64,000 bases of DNA from Eulemur rufifrons. Taxonomy: Eukaryota > Chordata > Mammalia > Primates > Lemuridae. The position numbers and the translations under genes are program-made. Below are positions 46,655-58,735 of the stretch, piece by piece. Location of the stretch: NCBI RefSeq assembly GCF_041146395.1, contig NC_090984.1:126980280-127044279 (forward strand), given 5' to 3'. Under the pieces are notes generated by a model. The model had not been told where the DNA came from. It did not search any database and worked only from the letters and a program-made list of their open reading frames with translations. Positions within the stretch are counted from its first letter, which is position 1; every line of letters begins with the position of its first letter.

Positions 46655-48480
46655 AGGGGAAAATAATGGTTCATTTCCTGTCAGAGTCTGGGGCTTCCTC
46701 TCTAGAAATTTCATCCTGGGACCTATAGTCTTTTATGACTCTGTGCTCGTCACTGTAGTGTCTGAATTAGAAGCGTCTTGTTGTAGTAAATGAACACACT
46801 CTCACCTGCACACAAGGCAGAACGTCACTCACCTGGGCTGAAATGACCCTGCTGTTACCACAGGGGTCACAGTCCTGAGGAAGGAAGCCCAGGGGAACCT
46901 GCTGAGCATTTTCCAACCAGACTCAGCTCACAGTCCTCAGTGGGACTCCCTGAGTGGGACAGTCTTTGGGATTCAGATTGGGACATGTAGGGACCTGGGA
47001 CAATGTCACTGTCTCATAAAACCTAAGAGTTTCAAGTTGTTCTCTCCTCATTTAAAAGTGAACATTTCTGATGCAGAAATTATTTAGTTCAATTTTTTTC
47101 TGGAAGTCTGTTCTGTTTCTCTCTAGGTTCTGTTTTCACATCTTCATCTTCTCCTTCTACCCCTAGAAAATGGAGGATTTCATCTCTGTCTAAATCCCAG
47201 GGCTCAGGCCCTTTACCTGGAGCTCAGGTGTGGCCCAGACTGTGGCTCCTGTGGGACCTGGAAAAGATTGATGAGACTGTGTCACCCACCATTGCTGGGA
47301 CCCTCCTGCTATCACCTGGGCCAGGACTCATGTTGGAAATGCAAGTAGCCATTAGTAGCTGAGAGAATGAGATTGATTGGTCAAAGTGGGATGTGTCCAC
47401 TGGGACTCTCACAGAATCACCTTCAACACCTGTGACATCAGTGAGACCTAAAGATGGAAACCTCAGCGTGCTGAGCAGTCTGGGGTGGCATCCAGGTCCT
47501 TGTGAGTGGTGTCTTTGTGGCTCCACATCACGACACACCACCCTGCAGTCGATTCCCTCCTGTGTGAAGTGTCTGCCCCAGATGGTCCTTTGCCCAAGAG
47601 CCTCCTCATCCTCCCCCCTCTGCTCCTCCTGACTGCCCTCTCCTATGTTCTCCTCCTTCCTGTGGAGAGCAAAATCATTCCCTGTTTTTACTCTCACACC
47701 CACCGTTGTCAAGAAGGAACCAGTGTCATGTGTTGAACAAGGATTTGTGTCTAAACGACACGGGATTCACAAAAGATTTCTTCCACAATGTAGTGTGTCA
47801 TCAGGAGAGATTCTCATGGAAAATGAGGTGCACCATCCATCTTATGAAAAAATTTCCATTCTTGAGTTATTTCCATCTCTACCTGTAGACACAGATGTGT
47901 CCTCATTGTAAGTAGGAAACAGCTAACTGTGTGAGAGGCTTTGCCACTTTGTACTGTCTCCGCCTATGAAATGGCTACAGTCAGACAGGAAGGTGGTAAC
48001 ATCATGGGGCACATCAGGGAGTGTGGAGAAAGGGACAGGACCAGCAGGACAGATGTGACTATTGATCCATTGGAGTCATTTTGTTCAGTTTAGCTATTCA
48101 TACTATTTTTAATTCAAAATTCCTAAAGCATTAAAACACACTTGATTTATGTAAAGCCCAAGATAGCTGCAAAGCTCAGGTGTTGGTGAGCACATGTCAT
48201 GGTGCGGGATGCTGTGGGTGGCCCTGAGGTGGCCACAGGTGAAGGGTCACTCAGCATGAGGGTGAGGAATATGGACATTATGGCAAAGAAGGCAGGTGTG
48301 CTCCTGGGGAGAACCGGATATGGGGACTCTGTTGGCTGAGTCTGCAAGGGCTTGGGCAGGGGCACCAGGGTCTGTCCTAGAGAAGTGGCATCAGATGAAA
48401 GGACCTGATGTTGAGCGATTCTGGAATAAAGTGAGGAGCACAGAAATCAGCCTGGGGGGCTGCCCCGAGGCCTTGAAAGA
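46655..48480 (+). repeat. Type-2 flank, partial copy (V5)
   Basis: Matches 24160-25545 and then, after skipping the family-B LTR, 26430-26760. It therefore shows the pre-LTR state of the flank. Beyond about 48480 the match is lost. Confidence 0.8.
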
Positions 48481-48489
48481 GGTTGCTTT

Positions 48490-50145
48490 ATGAATGCGAC
48501 ATCATGACATGTGGATCAGAGGAGCAGAGAGCCACACTGTGGAGCAGCCACCACCCCGGACCTGTTAGATGAGATCATGTGTGTGCAGAAGCAGCACAGC
48601 TGACGCACGGCAGGAGCGGATGGCGTGGATGGGTGTGGCCGCACGTGTGTATCGTGGGAAAGTGTGATCCGTGCAGGGACAACTCAAGTCAGCGCGGAAT
48701 CCTCTCTTCACAATATCGCAGCTTTGAACGTTCATATCTAGAGTTAGCAACATGCTTATTTTTCTTAGTTCATCTGCTCAAGGCAATAGTATATGTTTCA
48801 AGTAATTCCTGATTATTTTATGTTTTACTGATATTTATAGCTTATTTTTTTCAATAAATTTCCTAAACTGTGGCTGGGAGGCTGCATAAATATGCCCCTA
48901 TCAGAAAATAGCAACCATATGTACAAGAGAAAAATGTTTCCCAGTTGCTGATTGCCAGGAGTCAGCCATTTCATTAAGATGCATGTGGTGACAGACTCTG
49001 GAGCACAAGATGACGTTTGCAGTCACCTACTGTGAGATGCCTTCATTCTCTCCCAGTGAAACACAGCAAATGGGGACGGCCACAGCAGACACAGCTGGGT
49101 TAATCTCCTCTGTTCTAAACTGCTCATCCATAATGGGTTTCACCTTTGAACAGTCTATTTTAACTCACATCAGCCTGTATTTGCTATTTTAAGGAGATGA
49201 TACATGGGGTCTTGTTTTCTCATACCTGAGAGTAAGTCATAATGAAGTAACAGGGACCACAGACTAGGAGATGCCCCACCCCCCCGACAGTCCCACCTCT
49301 CCACAGGGATTTACCACTGATGCTCATGCCAGAGGGTCAGCTGAGGGATCTATTGTAGAGGCGGTGGTACCCAGGGCTGGTCGCAAATACAGTAAAAGGG
49401 GATGTGCTGAATATCAGGGCTTTGCATGTTTCCCTTAATTCTGAATTCATGAATTCATGAGACAGCCTGTAATACACAGTCACCATCATGGCTGAAAGCA
49501 TAAGGGGTCGTTAATAATTTACATTCTAACTCATGAGAGCACCGGGAACGTCCACCTGGGCCTCTGCTTTCCTCAGTTGGAACTATTCAAACAATTTCTT
49601 TGCAAAGTTGTTTCCTTTGCTTGGTCTCCTCCCTCCATGTTTGTAACATGAAGCTTTCGTACTTTATCAGCTGCACCCACCGATGAGGCCACATCTGAGC
49701 TATTTTTCATATGAATTTATATTTAGAATTTTAAAATGAACAATTGTTGAAAAATATGTCTAAAAGAAAAGAAATAAAGGGCGCTGTTTTTTGTTCATTC
49801 CCATGTCAGAAGTCATCCATACCTTACAATAGATTTGATTGGTAGTACGTTTAGTTGGTTAGGGGAGCGGAAACATTTGTCCAGCCTAAGAGTACTTTAT
49901 CCTCCTGAAACAAACCAGTTACTAACCATGGATTTCAGCTGATCATCCAAAGATAATTTGGCAGGGTGCCACACACGTAGGCTGCTAGGAAGAGCATTGC
50001 AGGGCTGAAGTGTGTTGGAATCCACATCTTCCTACAGCCCAGAGGTTCCCTCCATGGTTCTACAGGATGGGGCCCTTTCCCTGAAAGCCCTGGGGACAGT
50101 GAGCTCCCACCGAGGTGGCGCCTTCACCCTATGTCCCTGCAGCTC
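48490..50145. other. Unique intergenic sequence before V6
   Basis: AT-rich single-copy sequence with a short GAATTCATGAATTCATGA repeat at 49443. No V remnant, repeat family or gene recognised. Confidence 0.4.
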
Positions 50146-50150
50146 TGTCT

Positions 50151-50158
50151 ATGCAAAT
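50151..50158 (+). promoter_or_regulatory. Octamer ATGCAAAT of V6 promoter
   Basis: Exact octamer 93 bp before the leader ATG, followed by a TATA-like GAGATATAGG at 50177-50186. The spacing differs from the 133 bp of the IGHV3 genes. Confidence 0.85.
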
Positions 50159-50250
50159 CGGCCCCAGGTTCAAGGAGAGATATAGGCAGGCGTGTGAGCA
50201 AGACGTCCTGTGTCTTTGCTCCGGGAAGCACTGTCCTCACTGAGAAGCAC

Positions 50251-50683
50251 ATGGCCCCTCCACTGGCCCTGCTCTGCCTGCTGGCCGCTCTCCAGGGTGA
50301 GTGTCCCACGGTTTCAGAAACGGGGCGATGGGCATGAGGCCATGTGTCTGTGTCACTCACGCTTGTTCCCTGTCCGCAGGTGTCCTGAGCAAGGACCACC
50401 TTGTGCAATGGGGGGACGGAGTGGTGGTCTCCTCGCAGAAGCTCAGCCTCACCTGTGCTGCCTACACACGCTCCGTTTGGGAATATTCCGTGTCCTGGGT
50501 CCGCCTTCCCCACGGAAAGGGCCTTGAGTGGATTGGTGTGATCTGGACTAGTGGGAACACCAACTACAGCCCCAACCTCCAGTCCAGAGTCGGCATCTCC
50601 AGAAACACAAACAAGAACCAGGTGTTCCTAGAGCTGAGAAGCGTCACTGCTGAGGACGCAGGCACATACTACTGTGCCCAGAG
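50251..50683 (+). CDS. V6: divergent clan-II-like heavy-chain V gene, intact
   Basis: Leader exon 50251-50296 (MAPPLALLCLLAALQ), donor GTGAGT, 83-bp intron, acceptor CCGCAG, V exon 50380-50683. The frame is open throughout. FR2 and FR3 look like IGHV4/IGHV2-type (clan II): GKGLEWIGVIW, NTNYSPNLQSR, NKNQVFLELRSVTAED, GTYYCAQ. Cys22 (LSLTCAA), Trp36 (SWVRL) and Cys92 are kept. FR1 is strange: KDHLVQWGDGVVVSSQKL where clan II genes have a QVQLQESGPG-type start. FR2 has LPHGKG in place of PPGKG. It matches none of the functional human subgroups I know. It may be a functional relative of the old clan II relics that survive in human only as pseudogenes, or a young pseudogene that has not yet gained a stop. 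Confidence 0.88.
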
Positions 50684-50722
50684 CACAGTGCTCTGGATCC
50701 AGGGTGGGCCCAGACACGAACC
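50684..50722 (+). other. V6 recombination signal (23-RSS)
   Basis: Heptamer CACAGTG 50684-50690, exact 23-bp spacer, nonamer ACACGAACC 50714-50722. The nonamer differs from the IGHV3 copies by one base (G for A at the fifth position), which may lower efficiency. Confidence 0.9.
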
Positions 50723-50744
50723 TGCCCTGCAGCGGTGCTCAGGG

Positions 50745-50758
50745 CCTCCAGGGGGCGC
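50745..50758 (+). promoter_or_regulatory. CTCF-like motif 3' of V6 RSS
   Basis: CCTCCAGGGGGCGC, 22 bp past the nonamer, although the rest of the flank shows no resemblance to the IGHV3 flanks. Confidence 0.65.
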
Positions 50759-50984
50759 TCGGGAACCACTGAGCCCTGGTCCCGGCACAGCATGTGGGTT
50801 TAGGGCTAATTTCCAGGCAAGAGGTTTTCTTTCCATGCCCTGCAAACTTCCTGATGTGCAGAAAAAACAACGATTTTAAAATATGAAAACTAAGAGGCAC
50901 GTTCATTTTTAAGTAATGAGCTCATAAGTATGACACCCACATTGCTGAAGGACCAGTTATTGGAGTAACTTTAGCCTATGTAAG

Positions 50985-51500
50985 TGTTATAGCCTAGATT
51001 CGAGCAATGACCCCCTAAAGACCGAATTGAGCCAAATTAGGAGTCTTTATTAGCTGGCCAGCGACCACCCCTGTCCTGGGAAAGTCCGGAGACAGAGAAT
51101 GGCCCCGATCTTAGAGTGGACAGGGGTTATATACCTTCAACACTAACAATACTAACAATACACATACAGCTCAGAACATGTTGATTACAATAATTCATAA
51201 GCAAGCAAACTTACAGAAGCAAATAGCATCCATTAAATCAAGGAACATTTCCTTGAGGAACATCCAAGGAACATTTTTCCAAGGAACTGGCAAGCGTAGT
51301 ATAATGTAACTATACACACCTAATGATTTTAAACAATCACTTACAAGTTAATCTCTGTATAAATTTTTTTTTGTTATTCATGTATTCTTTTTTAACTTTA
51401 CACAACAGTGAGTCCGTACACAAGATGGCTGCACTAACCTGCATACAAGATGGCTTCACTGTGGCTCACAGGGCTATAGTGATTACTGTGCCTCATCACA
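50985..51500 (-). mobile_element. Solo LTR related to family A, antisense
   Basis: Flanked by GTAAG at 50980-50984 and 51501-51505. Starts TGTTATAGCC and ends CATCACA. The first 80 bp (CCCTAAAGACCGAATTGAGC, then GGAGTCTTTATTAGCTGGCC) match the end of the LTRs at 5371 and 38205; the remainder differs. Sense-strand AATAAA lies at 51046-51051. The other end carries a repeated AAGATGGCT motif. Confidence 0.8.
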
Positions 51501-51800
51501 GTAAGCATGACAATAATCCTGAGAATGTAGAAGTGCAATCATTCTAATTTCATATATGAATAACTTTACATAAGAGCATTCTAAATGATCCCAAATATTC
51601 TTATTTTGTTTGACTAGTTCTTCATTTTATTACTTTGCTGTATTTCATTGATGTCTGTTTAAGAAGATCATACACAAATGGCCCCTGGTGCTGGTGAAAA
51701 ACCCACAGCCTATGCACAGTCCCAAGGGTCCCTCTGGAGCTTCTCATTATGTCCATGTTGCAGCAGCAGAAGGAACTGTCTCAACAGTTCAGTCCATTTT

Positions 51801-52425
51801 TGTTGAGGGTTAGGGTCAAGGCGTGAGAACCCCCGGGAGTGGGACAGGACTTTGACAAAGAGCAACGTGTGCACACATCAGTTCACTGAGCAAAAGCTGC
51901 TCGACCTTAAGGGGGACATTCCACCGATCAGGGATGTCTGCAAACAGACCCCGCCTTGAAGCCTGAGGGCTACAGCCTGGATGTCTGCAAATGAACCTGG
52001 GCTTGTAATCCAAAGGCAGAGAGAATGATCAAAGGCTGTCAGCCCAGCAGATAAGAGAGTTTGCTATGCTAAGCCTGAGGCAATGTTCCTATCTCTCTCC
52101 TGAGTTCAAGTCTCAGTTAATGAAGAATTTGATAAAGTAGGAAGAAGTACGTGGTCTCTTTGTTGCCGTTGATATTATATGCTTTACTGCTAACCCATGA
52201 GGTTTTCACATGAAATCATTGTAATCTATAACATGAAAAAGAGAATAAAAACGGGTGCTAGACTTCAGTCAGTACCACCTGGCTCATGGGAATGCTGATT
52301 GTCCCCTGACCTCCCTGCACCCTTTCGCCTTACTTTTTGTGTCCGTATCTTTGTCTCTCCCATCTCTTGCAATGCACACGGCCAGGGACCTGGTTACATC
52401 GGGGGCATCGCAAATCCCTGATACA
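51801..52425 (+). mobile_element. LTR, family B, diverged copy
   Basis: Shares GAAATCATTGTAATCTATA, GGTGCTAGACTTCAGTCAGT, CCACCTGGCTCATGGGAAT and the pyrimidine-rich end with the LTRs at 3233 and 25598. AATAAA at 52244-52249 precedes the R-like segment. The 5' half is more diverged and the ends are approximate. Confidence 0.65.
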
Positions 52426-54080
52426 TTGTTTCTTCCTCAAAGTCAGAAAGCCAGAGAACACTCAGGGGGAACCAGTATCAGCATAAAGACTGACTCCACC
52501 CTTTATGAGATCAGGTCTTTCATTAGGTATCCACCCTACTTGGTTGCCCTGCTATCAGGTGGCCAGTTAGCACCTGAAGGAGGTCTCTTAGGGGTGAGCA
52601 CTGGTCTGCTTTGCTGGAAGGCTGAACTTTAGGCAGAGGCTTTCGCTCGCAGTCTGGAAGATGGGGAGCCCCGCTGGGGTCACTTATATGGCTAATTCCT
52701 GGCACCGAGCAGGTCAGCACTTCCACCTGCTTGGTTAGTGGGGTCCACCTGATGGTGGTGCACTCTGGAAGATACCAAGATGCATACACACATCCTCCTA
52801 GTAACCAAACACAACTGTACATTCATGAATAGCCTGTGCTCCAGAAAGAGACAGGGGCCTTCAGGGATAAACAAAACTGACGTGTTTCCTTATCTTGGAA
52901 AGACACTGCCAAATGCCATATGTGACCGAAAGAACATTAAATTAGGTATGTTTGACAAATGTCTGAAGGATGAGGGCGGGCAAGATAATGGGTCACCCTT
53001 AAAGGACTTCACCTGAGGAGGGCTCAATTTCCCATGCAAGCCTTTTCTCTTGGAACTGCACCAGGCAATCACAGAGGAGCTTGGAGCATCCTGAGATCAC
53101 TACCAGTGGCGATGGCTGAGGTGCAGTATTATTATATTTAAAAAAAAAAAAAACCTGTGAAATCTTAATACATTATGGATTTTATTTAAAAAGCATTTCT
53201 GATCCTGACTGAGGTGTAAACAGCACAGTATTACAGAGGATGACCTTGTATTAGCCCCTGCTGGTTTTGAGTGAGATTTCAGTTTCTTCTTTCATGGGGA
53301 AGCCTGTTATGTTGAATTTGCCCTTTGACAGATGATCCCCCATCCCCTCCCTCTTCCCTGTACACAACTTCCCTTCTGCATCATGAGTTCTTATCAGGTG
53401 GTGGATTCCTCATCACCTCTGTCCTTTGTTTCTCTCCTGTCCAGAAATTAAGAGGTGAATGTGTCGCAGCCCAAAGCATTTCGAGGGCAAAAAGCATCAA
53501 AGGAAGACACCAGCCTTTAGCAGCCTATGCAGCCTGGGACCACAGATAAAGTCACCGTCACTTCCACAATCCTGCATCAAGACATGTCTGACAGATTTTA
53601 TTAGCAACCTTCCCTAGAGAATTACATTTAAAAAGTACCGATCCCACTTCCCATCCAGATGTAACCTACCCATTTGTTCTTCATAGAGCAACTGAAAGAG
53701 TTGAATACATTGCATATTTCCTGGTCTTACAAGTTTAATTGTCTGTTTAACATGAGCTAATTTGTGGTCTGCTCAATCAAATCTGCAAACTACTTTCACT
53801 GGTATAAGTAGCATCCTCAATATCAAATATAATCAATAACTTTCCTGTCTCATTCTATATGGGCTCTTTATACCTTTAGTTCTCACTGGTCAATTTCAAT
53901 GTATGGAATTTACTTGTTCATTTTCTTATGACACCTATATTTTCTTCCTTGTTATGTTCTTTTTAGGTTTCTTCCACATCTGACTGATATTTAACTTTAT
54001 AATTTATTGGCTCTTAATGAAAGTAAGTAATCTGTCAATATTCTAGTGTAAGTAGCATTGCAAAGTCCAAATTTGCCATG
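52426..54080. other. Intergenic sequence, no gene recognised
   Basis: Contains an A run at 53140-53153 and mixed AT-rich DNA. The part just after the LTR could be retroviral internal sequence, but no primer-binding site or gag-pol frame is visible. Confidence 0.4.
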
Positions 54081-54089
54081 TGTTAGTTT

Positions 54090-54435
54090 GTATTAGTCTA
54101 TTTGGTGATGTTGTTATAAAAGATCTGAGACTGAATAATTTTAAATGAACACAAGTGTACTGGCTCAAAGTTCTGGAGGCTGGGAAGTCCAAGGTCAAGA
54201 CACGGGCATCTGTTGAGGGCCTTCCTGCTGCAGCACCACAGGATGGAATGCAGAGGCCGGGAAAGGCACAAGGGGCAGAGTAACTGTGTATAACAGTGTC
54301 AATCCCATCCATGAGGGCAGGTCCCTCCTGGCCCAATCACCTCGTAAATGCCCCACCTTTTCCTCTGTTACTATGGCAATCACATTTCAGCATAAGATTT
54401 GGAGGTGACAAGCATTCCAATCACAGCACCAATCA
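54090..54435 (+). mobile_element. Old interspersed repeat, family not certain
   Basis: GTATTAGTCTATTTGGTGATG, CAAAGTTCTGGAGGCTGGGA, GTCCAAGGTCAAG, CAATCCCATCCATGAGGGC and GGAGGTGACAAGCATTCCAA follow the order of a common mammalian repeat (MaLR/LTR- or DNA-transposon-like). I recognise the order but cannot fix the family. Confidence 0.5.
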
Positions 54436-55021
54436 AATGCATTAATATTTAAAGTGAACCAAAAGCTCCAGGCAAAGGAAAAAAAGATGATATCTCCTAC
54501 TTTGCCATCTTGCTGACATTATTTGCCCATCTCTTGAAAGTGTAGATACAATTATAGTTTGGTTTAAGTCTGCCTTATTATGGCATTATGATCTGTGAGG
54601 GCATTTTGTTTGGGTTTCATATCATCTCTTTAAGTACAGGCCTCCACTATATAATAGCAAGCTCTCTGGGAAGTCAGACTGACTCTGAAAGTTCCTTACC
54701 TTTTTTTTTTTTTTTTTTTTTTTTCTGTTTTGGACAGTGTTTCTCACAGAGGTGGGAAACTATCTTTGTTTCCAAAGCATCCAATTCTCATTTACTACTG
54801 CAAGAGCACACCTTGTGTCCGTGCACGTGTGTGCTCTGGTGTGAGATGGCTCACAAACTCCAGTAAGTGCAATAAACACTACCATCGGGTCCCTTTTCAC
54901 TGTAGGTATAAAACTATTTTACAGGAGAGTTTAAATTAGTACATCCTGCCTGATGACATTTGGTTTCACTTTTTTTTCCAAGTCAATAAGTTTATTCTTT
55001 TTTAATTTTCCTTATGCATTT

Positions 55022-55312
55022 TTTATGAGACAAGGTCATTCTCTGTTGCTCAGGCTAGAGTGCAGTGGCATTGTCATACTTCACTGCAACAGCAAGCTCA
55101 TCAGCTCAAGAGATCCTCCTGCCTCAGCCTCCCAAGTAGCTAGGACTACAGGCATGTGCTGCCACACCCAGATAATTGTTTTATTTTCATGTAGAGATAG
55201 AGTCTTGCTATGTTGCCCAGGAAGGTCTCAAACTCCTGGCCTCAAGTAATCCTCCCACCTCAGCCTCTCACTGTGCTAGAATTATGAGCATGAGCCACAA
55301 TGCCTGGCCACA
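55022..55312 (-). mobile_element. Alu: Old AluJ-like element, antisense
   Basis: Two-arm Alu order: GCTCAGGCTAGAGTGCAGTGG, CCTGCCTCAGCCTCCCAAGT, TAGAGTCTTGCTATGTTGCC and AGCATGAGCCACAATGCCTGG. It is diverged and lacks the strepsirrhine linker of the younger Alus. Confidence 0.85.
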
Positions 55313-55316
55313 TTAT

Positions 55317-55497
55317 TATTTTTAAATAAAGTTTATATTGTACATATTTGAGGTTATAACATGATATTGTCAGATATGATAGCATAGTGGTTACTACAAT
55401 GAAGCAAAGGTACAAATCTATCATCTCAAGTATTTACTTTTTTTGGAAAGAACAGCCAAAATCTACTTTTTTAACAAAGTTCTCTAAAACGATGAAG
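55317..55497 (-). mobile_element. L1: Old L1M-type 3'UTR, left half
   Basis: TTTATATTGTACATATTTGAGG and AGTGGTTACTACAATGAAGC are typical of an old L1 3'UTR read in reverse. It continues at 58736 (TTTATTAACTATAGTCCTC) on the far side of a younger L1. Confidence 0.7.
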
Positions 55498-57715
55498 TTT
55501 TTTTTAATTTCAGAATATTATGGGGGTACAAATATTTTGGTTACCTGTAATGCCTTAGCCTGACCCATGCCAGGGCTACCAGCATGCTCTTCCCCCACAC
55601 AGTGTGCTCTGCATCCATTAGTTCTTAGTATGCCTCCCCCACCTGACTGGCCCCAATAAGTGTTAGTACCATGCGAGAATCTTAGTGTTGATCAGTTAGT
55701 ACCAATTTGATGGTGAGTACATGTGGTGCTTGTTATTCCATTCTTGTTATACCTCACTTTGAAGGATGGTCTCAAGCTCTATCCAGGATAATATAAGAGG
55801 TGCCAGTTCACCACTGTTTTTTGTAGTTGAGTTTCCATGGCATACATATACCACATTTTATTAATCCACTAAGGTACTGATGGGAACTTGGGTTGTTTTC
55901 ACATCTTTGCAATTGTGAATTGTACTACCATAAACATTCGAGTGCATATGTCCGTATTATAGAATGTCATTTTTTCCTTTGGGTAGATCTCTAGTAGTGG
56001 GATTGCTGGATCAAATGGTAGTTCTACTTTTAGCTCTTTGAGATACCTCCAAATTGCTTTCCACAGAAGTTGTACTAATTTGCAGAAGTGTAAGAGTGTT
56101 TCGATCTCTCCATGTCCATGGCAGCATTTTTTGTTTTGGGACTTTTTGATAGAGCCCATTCTCACTTGAGTTAGGTGATATCTCACTGCGGTTTTGATTT
56201 ACATTTCCCTCCCTAATGAGCAGAGATGTTGAGCACTTTTTTATGTTTGCAGGCCATTAGTCTGTCTTCTTTTGAAAAGTTTTGGTTCACGTCCTTTGGC
56301 CATTTTTCCATGGGGTTACTTGATTTTTTTCTTGTTAATTGTGTTAAGGTCTGTATAGATTCTTGTTATCAGCCCTTTACTGGATGTGTAGCATGCAAAT
56401 ATTTTCTCCCATTCTGTAGGTTGTCTATTTTCTCTAATGATAGTTTCCTTGGCTGTGCAGAAGCTTTTTAATTTGATCAGCTCCTATTTATTTATTTTTC
56501 TTGCTGCTGTGATTGCTTTGGGTGTGTTCTTCATAAACTCTTTTTTTTTTTTAAGCTTATTATGGGGGTACAAATGTTTAGGTTACATATATTACCCTTG
56601 CCCCCCCTCCACCCCGAGTCAGAGCTTCAAGCATGTCCATCCCTCAGATGGTGCGCATCACACTCATTATGTATGTATATACCCATCCCCTCCTCCCCCC
56701 TCCCATCTGCCCGGTGCCTGATAAATGTTATTCCTATGTGTGCACTTAGGTGTTGATCAGTGAAACCAATTTGATGGTGAGTACATATGGTGCTTATTTT
56801 TCCATTCTTGGGATACTTCACTTAGTAGAATGGGTTCTTCATAAATTCTTTACCATGGCTGATGTGTCTAAGAGTTTTCCCAACATTTTCTTCTGGAATT
56901 CTTAAGGTTTCATGCCTTAGGTTTAAGTCTATTATTCATCATCGGTTGATTTTTGTGAGAGATGAGAGGTAGGGATCCAGTTTCAATCTTCTGCATGTGG
57001 CTACCCAGTTTTCCCAGAACTCTTTAGTAAATAGAGATTCTTTTCCACAATGTATATTTTTGTCTGCTTTGTCAAAGACTAGATGACAATATGAGGATGG
57101 TTTTGTATCTGCGCTCTCTGTCCTGTTCCAAAGGCCTATGTCTCTGTTCTTGTGCCAGTACCATGCTGTTTTGGTTACTGTAGCTTTGTAGTAATGCCTG
57201 AAGTCTGGTAGACTGATGCTTCCCAATTTGTTCATTTTGCTTAACATTGCTTTGGCTATACAAGGTCTTCTCCAGTTTCATACGAAGGATCGAAATACTT
57301 TTTCTAGATCTGTAAAGAATGATGATGGAATTTTGTTAGGGATTTCATTAATTCTGTAGATCATTTAGGTAGTATGTAAATTTTAACAATATTAATTCTG
57401 CCACTTCATGAGGATGATAGGGCTTTCCATCTGTTTACATCTTCTACAATTTCTTTTCTCAGTGTTTCATAGTTCTTCCTGTATAGATCTCTCACCTCCT
57501 TCATTAAATATATTCCTATATATTTAATTTTCTTTCATGCTGTTGTGAAAGGTGTTGCATCTTTGATTTGATTTTAGGCTTGATTGTTATTGGCATATAT
57601 GCATGCTGCTGATTTGTGAGCATTGATTTTTGTATCCTGAATTTTACCAAATTCTGACCTCTTCTTCCCCCATTTGGACACACTTAATTCCCCTCTCTTG
57701 TGTGATTGTTCCAAT
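55498..57715 (-). mobile_element. L1: LINE-1 with 5' inversion: 3' part, antisense
   Basis: T tail and TATTATGGGGGTACAAA at 55498-55530, then degraded ORF2 C-terminal and thumb regions read on the minus strand (frames at 55899-56186 and 56939-57247). It runs up to the segment coding [12 protein letters not shown] sequence at about 57700. A separate L1 3' end (56540-56835) is inserted within it. Confidence 0.85.
56540..56835 (-). mobile_element. L1: Short L1 3'-end insertion, antisense, nested
   Basis: A T tail at 56541-56552 is followed by AAGCTTATTATGGGGGTACA and the C-rich 3'UTR, ending GATACTTCACTTAGTAGAATG. The host L1 reads GTTCTTCATAAACTC before it and GTTCTTCATAAATTC after it, a 15-bp target duplication with one mismatch. 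Confidence 0.9.
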
Positions 57716-58735
57716 CCTGACCTTAACCCTAAATGAAATTGAGAACAAAAAAACTATACAGAAGATTAATAAACCAAAAGTTGGTTTTTTGAAAAGATAA
57801 ACAACATTCAGAACCCTCATCCTAGATTGAGAGAACTAGAAAGGAAAGAACTCCAATAAACTCAATTAGAAATGAAAAAGGAGAGGTCACTACAGACATC
57901 ATGGAAATACAAAACATTGTCTTTGAATACAATAAAAATCTCTATGCCCCAAAACTGCAAAATGTGATGGAAATGGGCAAGTACTTAGAAACACACAACC
58001 TTCCTACACTCAATCAGGAAGAAATAAAATTCCTGAACAGACCAATAACAATCATAGAAATTGAAGCAGCAATTAAAAATCTTCCAACAGAAAAAAGTCT
58101 CACATCAGATGGGTTCACACCTGAGTTTTACCAAACCTACAAAGTTGAAATCATACTTGTACTGCAGAAATTATTCTACAACATTGAGAATGATGGTATC
58201 CTCCCCAGCTCATTCTATGAAACCAATATCACCTTGATACCAAAGTCAGGAAAGGACACAACAAAAAAAAAAAAAAAAAAAAAGAAGAAGAAAAAGAAAA
58301 GAAAAGAAAACTACAGACCAATATCCCTCATGAATATAGATGCAAAAATCCTCAACAACATCTTGACAAACCAAAGCCAACAGAACATCAAAAAAATAAC
58401 GCATCATGACCAGGTAGGCTTTATCCCAGAGATGGAAAGTTTGATCAACCTATGTAAATCTATAAATGCAATTCACCATATAAATAAAAGCAAAAACAAA
58501 AACCATATGATTCTCTCAATAGATACAGAAAAAGCATTTGATAAAATCCAGCATACTTTCGTGATAAAAACTCTTAACAAAATAGGCATAGATGGGACAT
58601 ACCTTAAAATTGTTAAGGCCATGTGTGATAAACCCATAGCCAATATCAAGCTGAATGGGGGAAAATTGAAAGCATTCTTACTTAGAGCTGGAACCAGGCA
58701 AGTTTGCCCACTATTTCCACTTTTTTTTTGATAAT
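57716..58735 (+). mobile_element. L1: LINE-1 with 5' inversion: inverted 5' part, sense
   Basis: L1 ORF2 on the + strand: a degraded start at 57725 and an open frame at 57901-58731 containing [39 protein letters not shown] and [11 protein letters not shown]. It ends at [13 protein letters not shown]. An A-rich expansion at 58260-58308 adds a poly-Lys run. The neighbouring minus-strand part resumes just after this point in ORF2. Confidence 0.85.

Noticed and set aside
57901..58731. 276-codon ORF as a host gene
   Set aside because: It is inverted L1 ORF2 with a poly-Lys run from an A-rich expansion.
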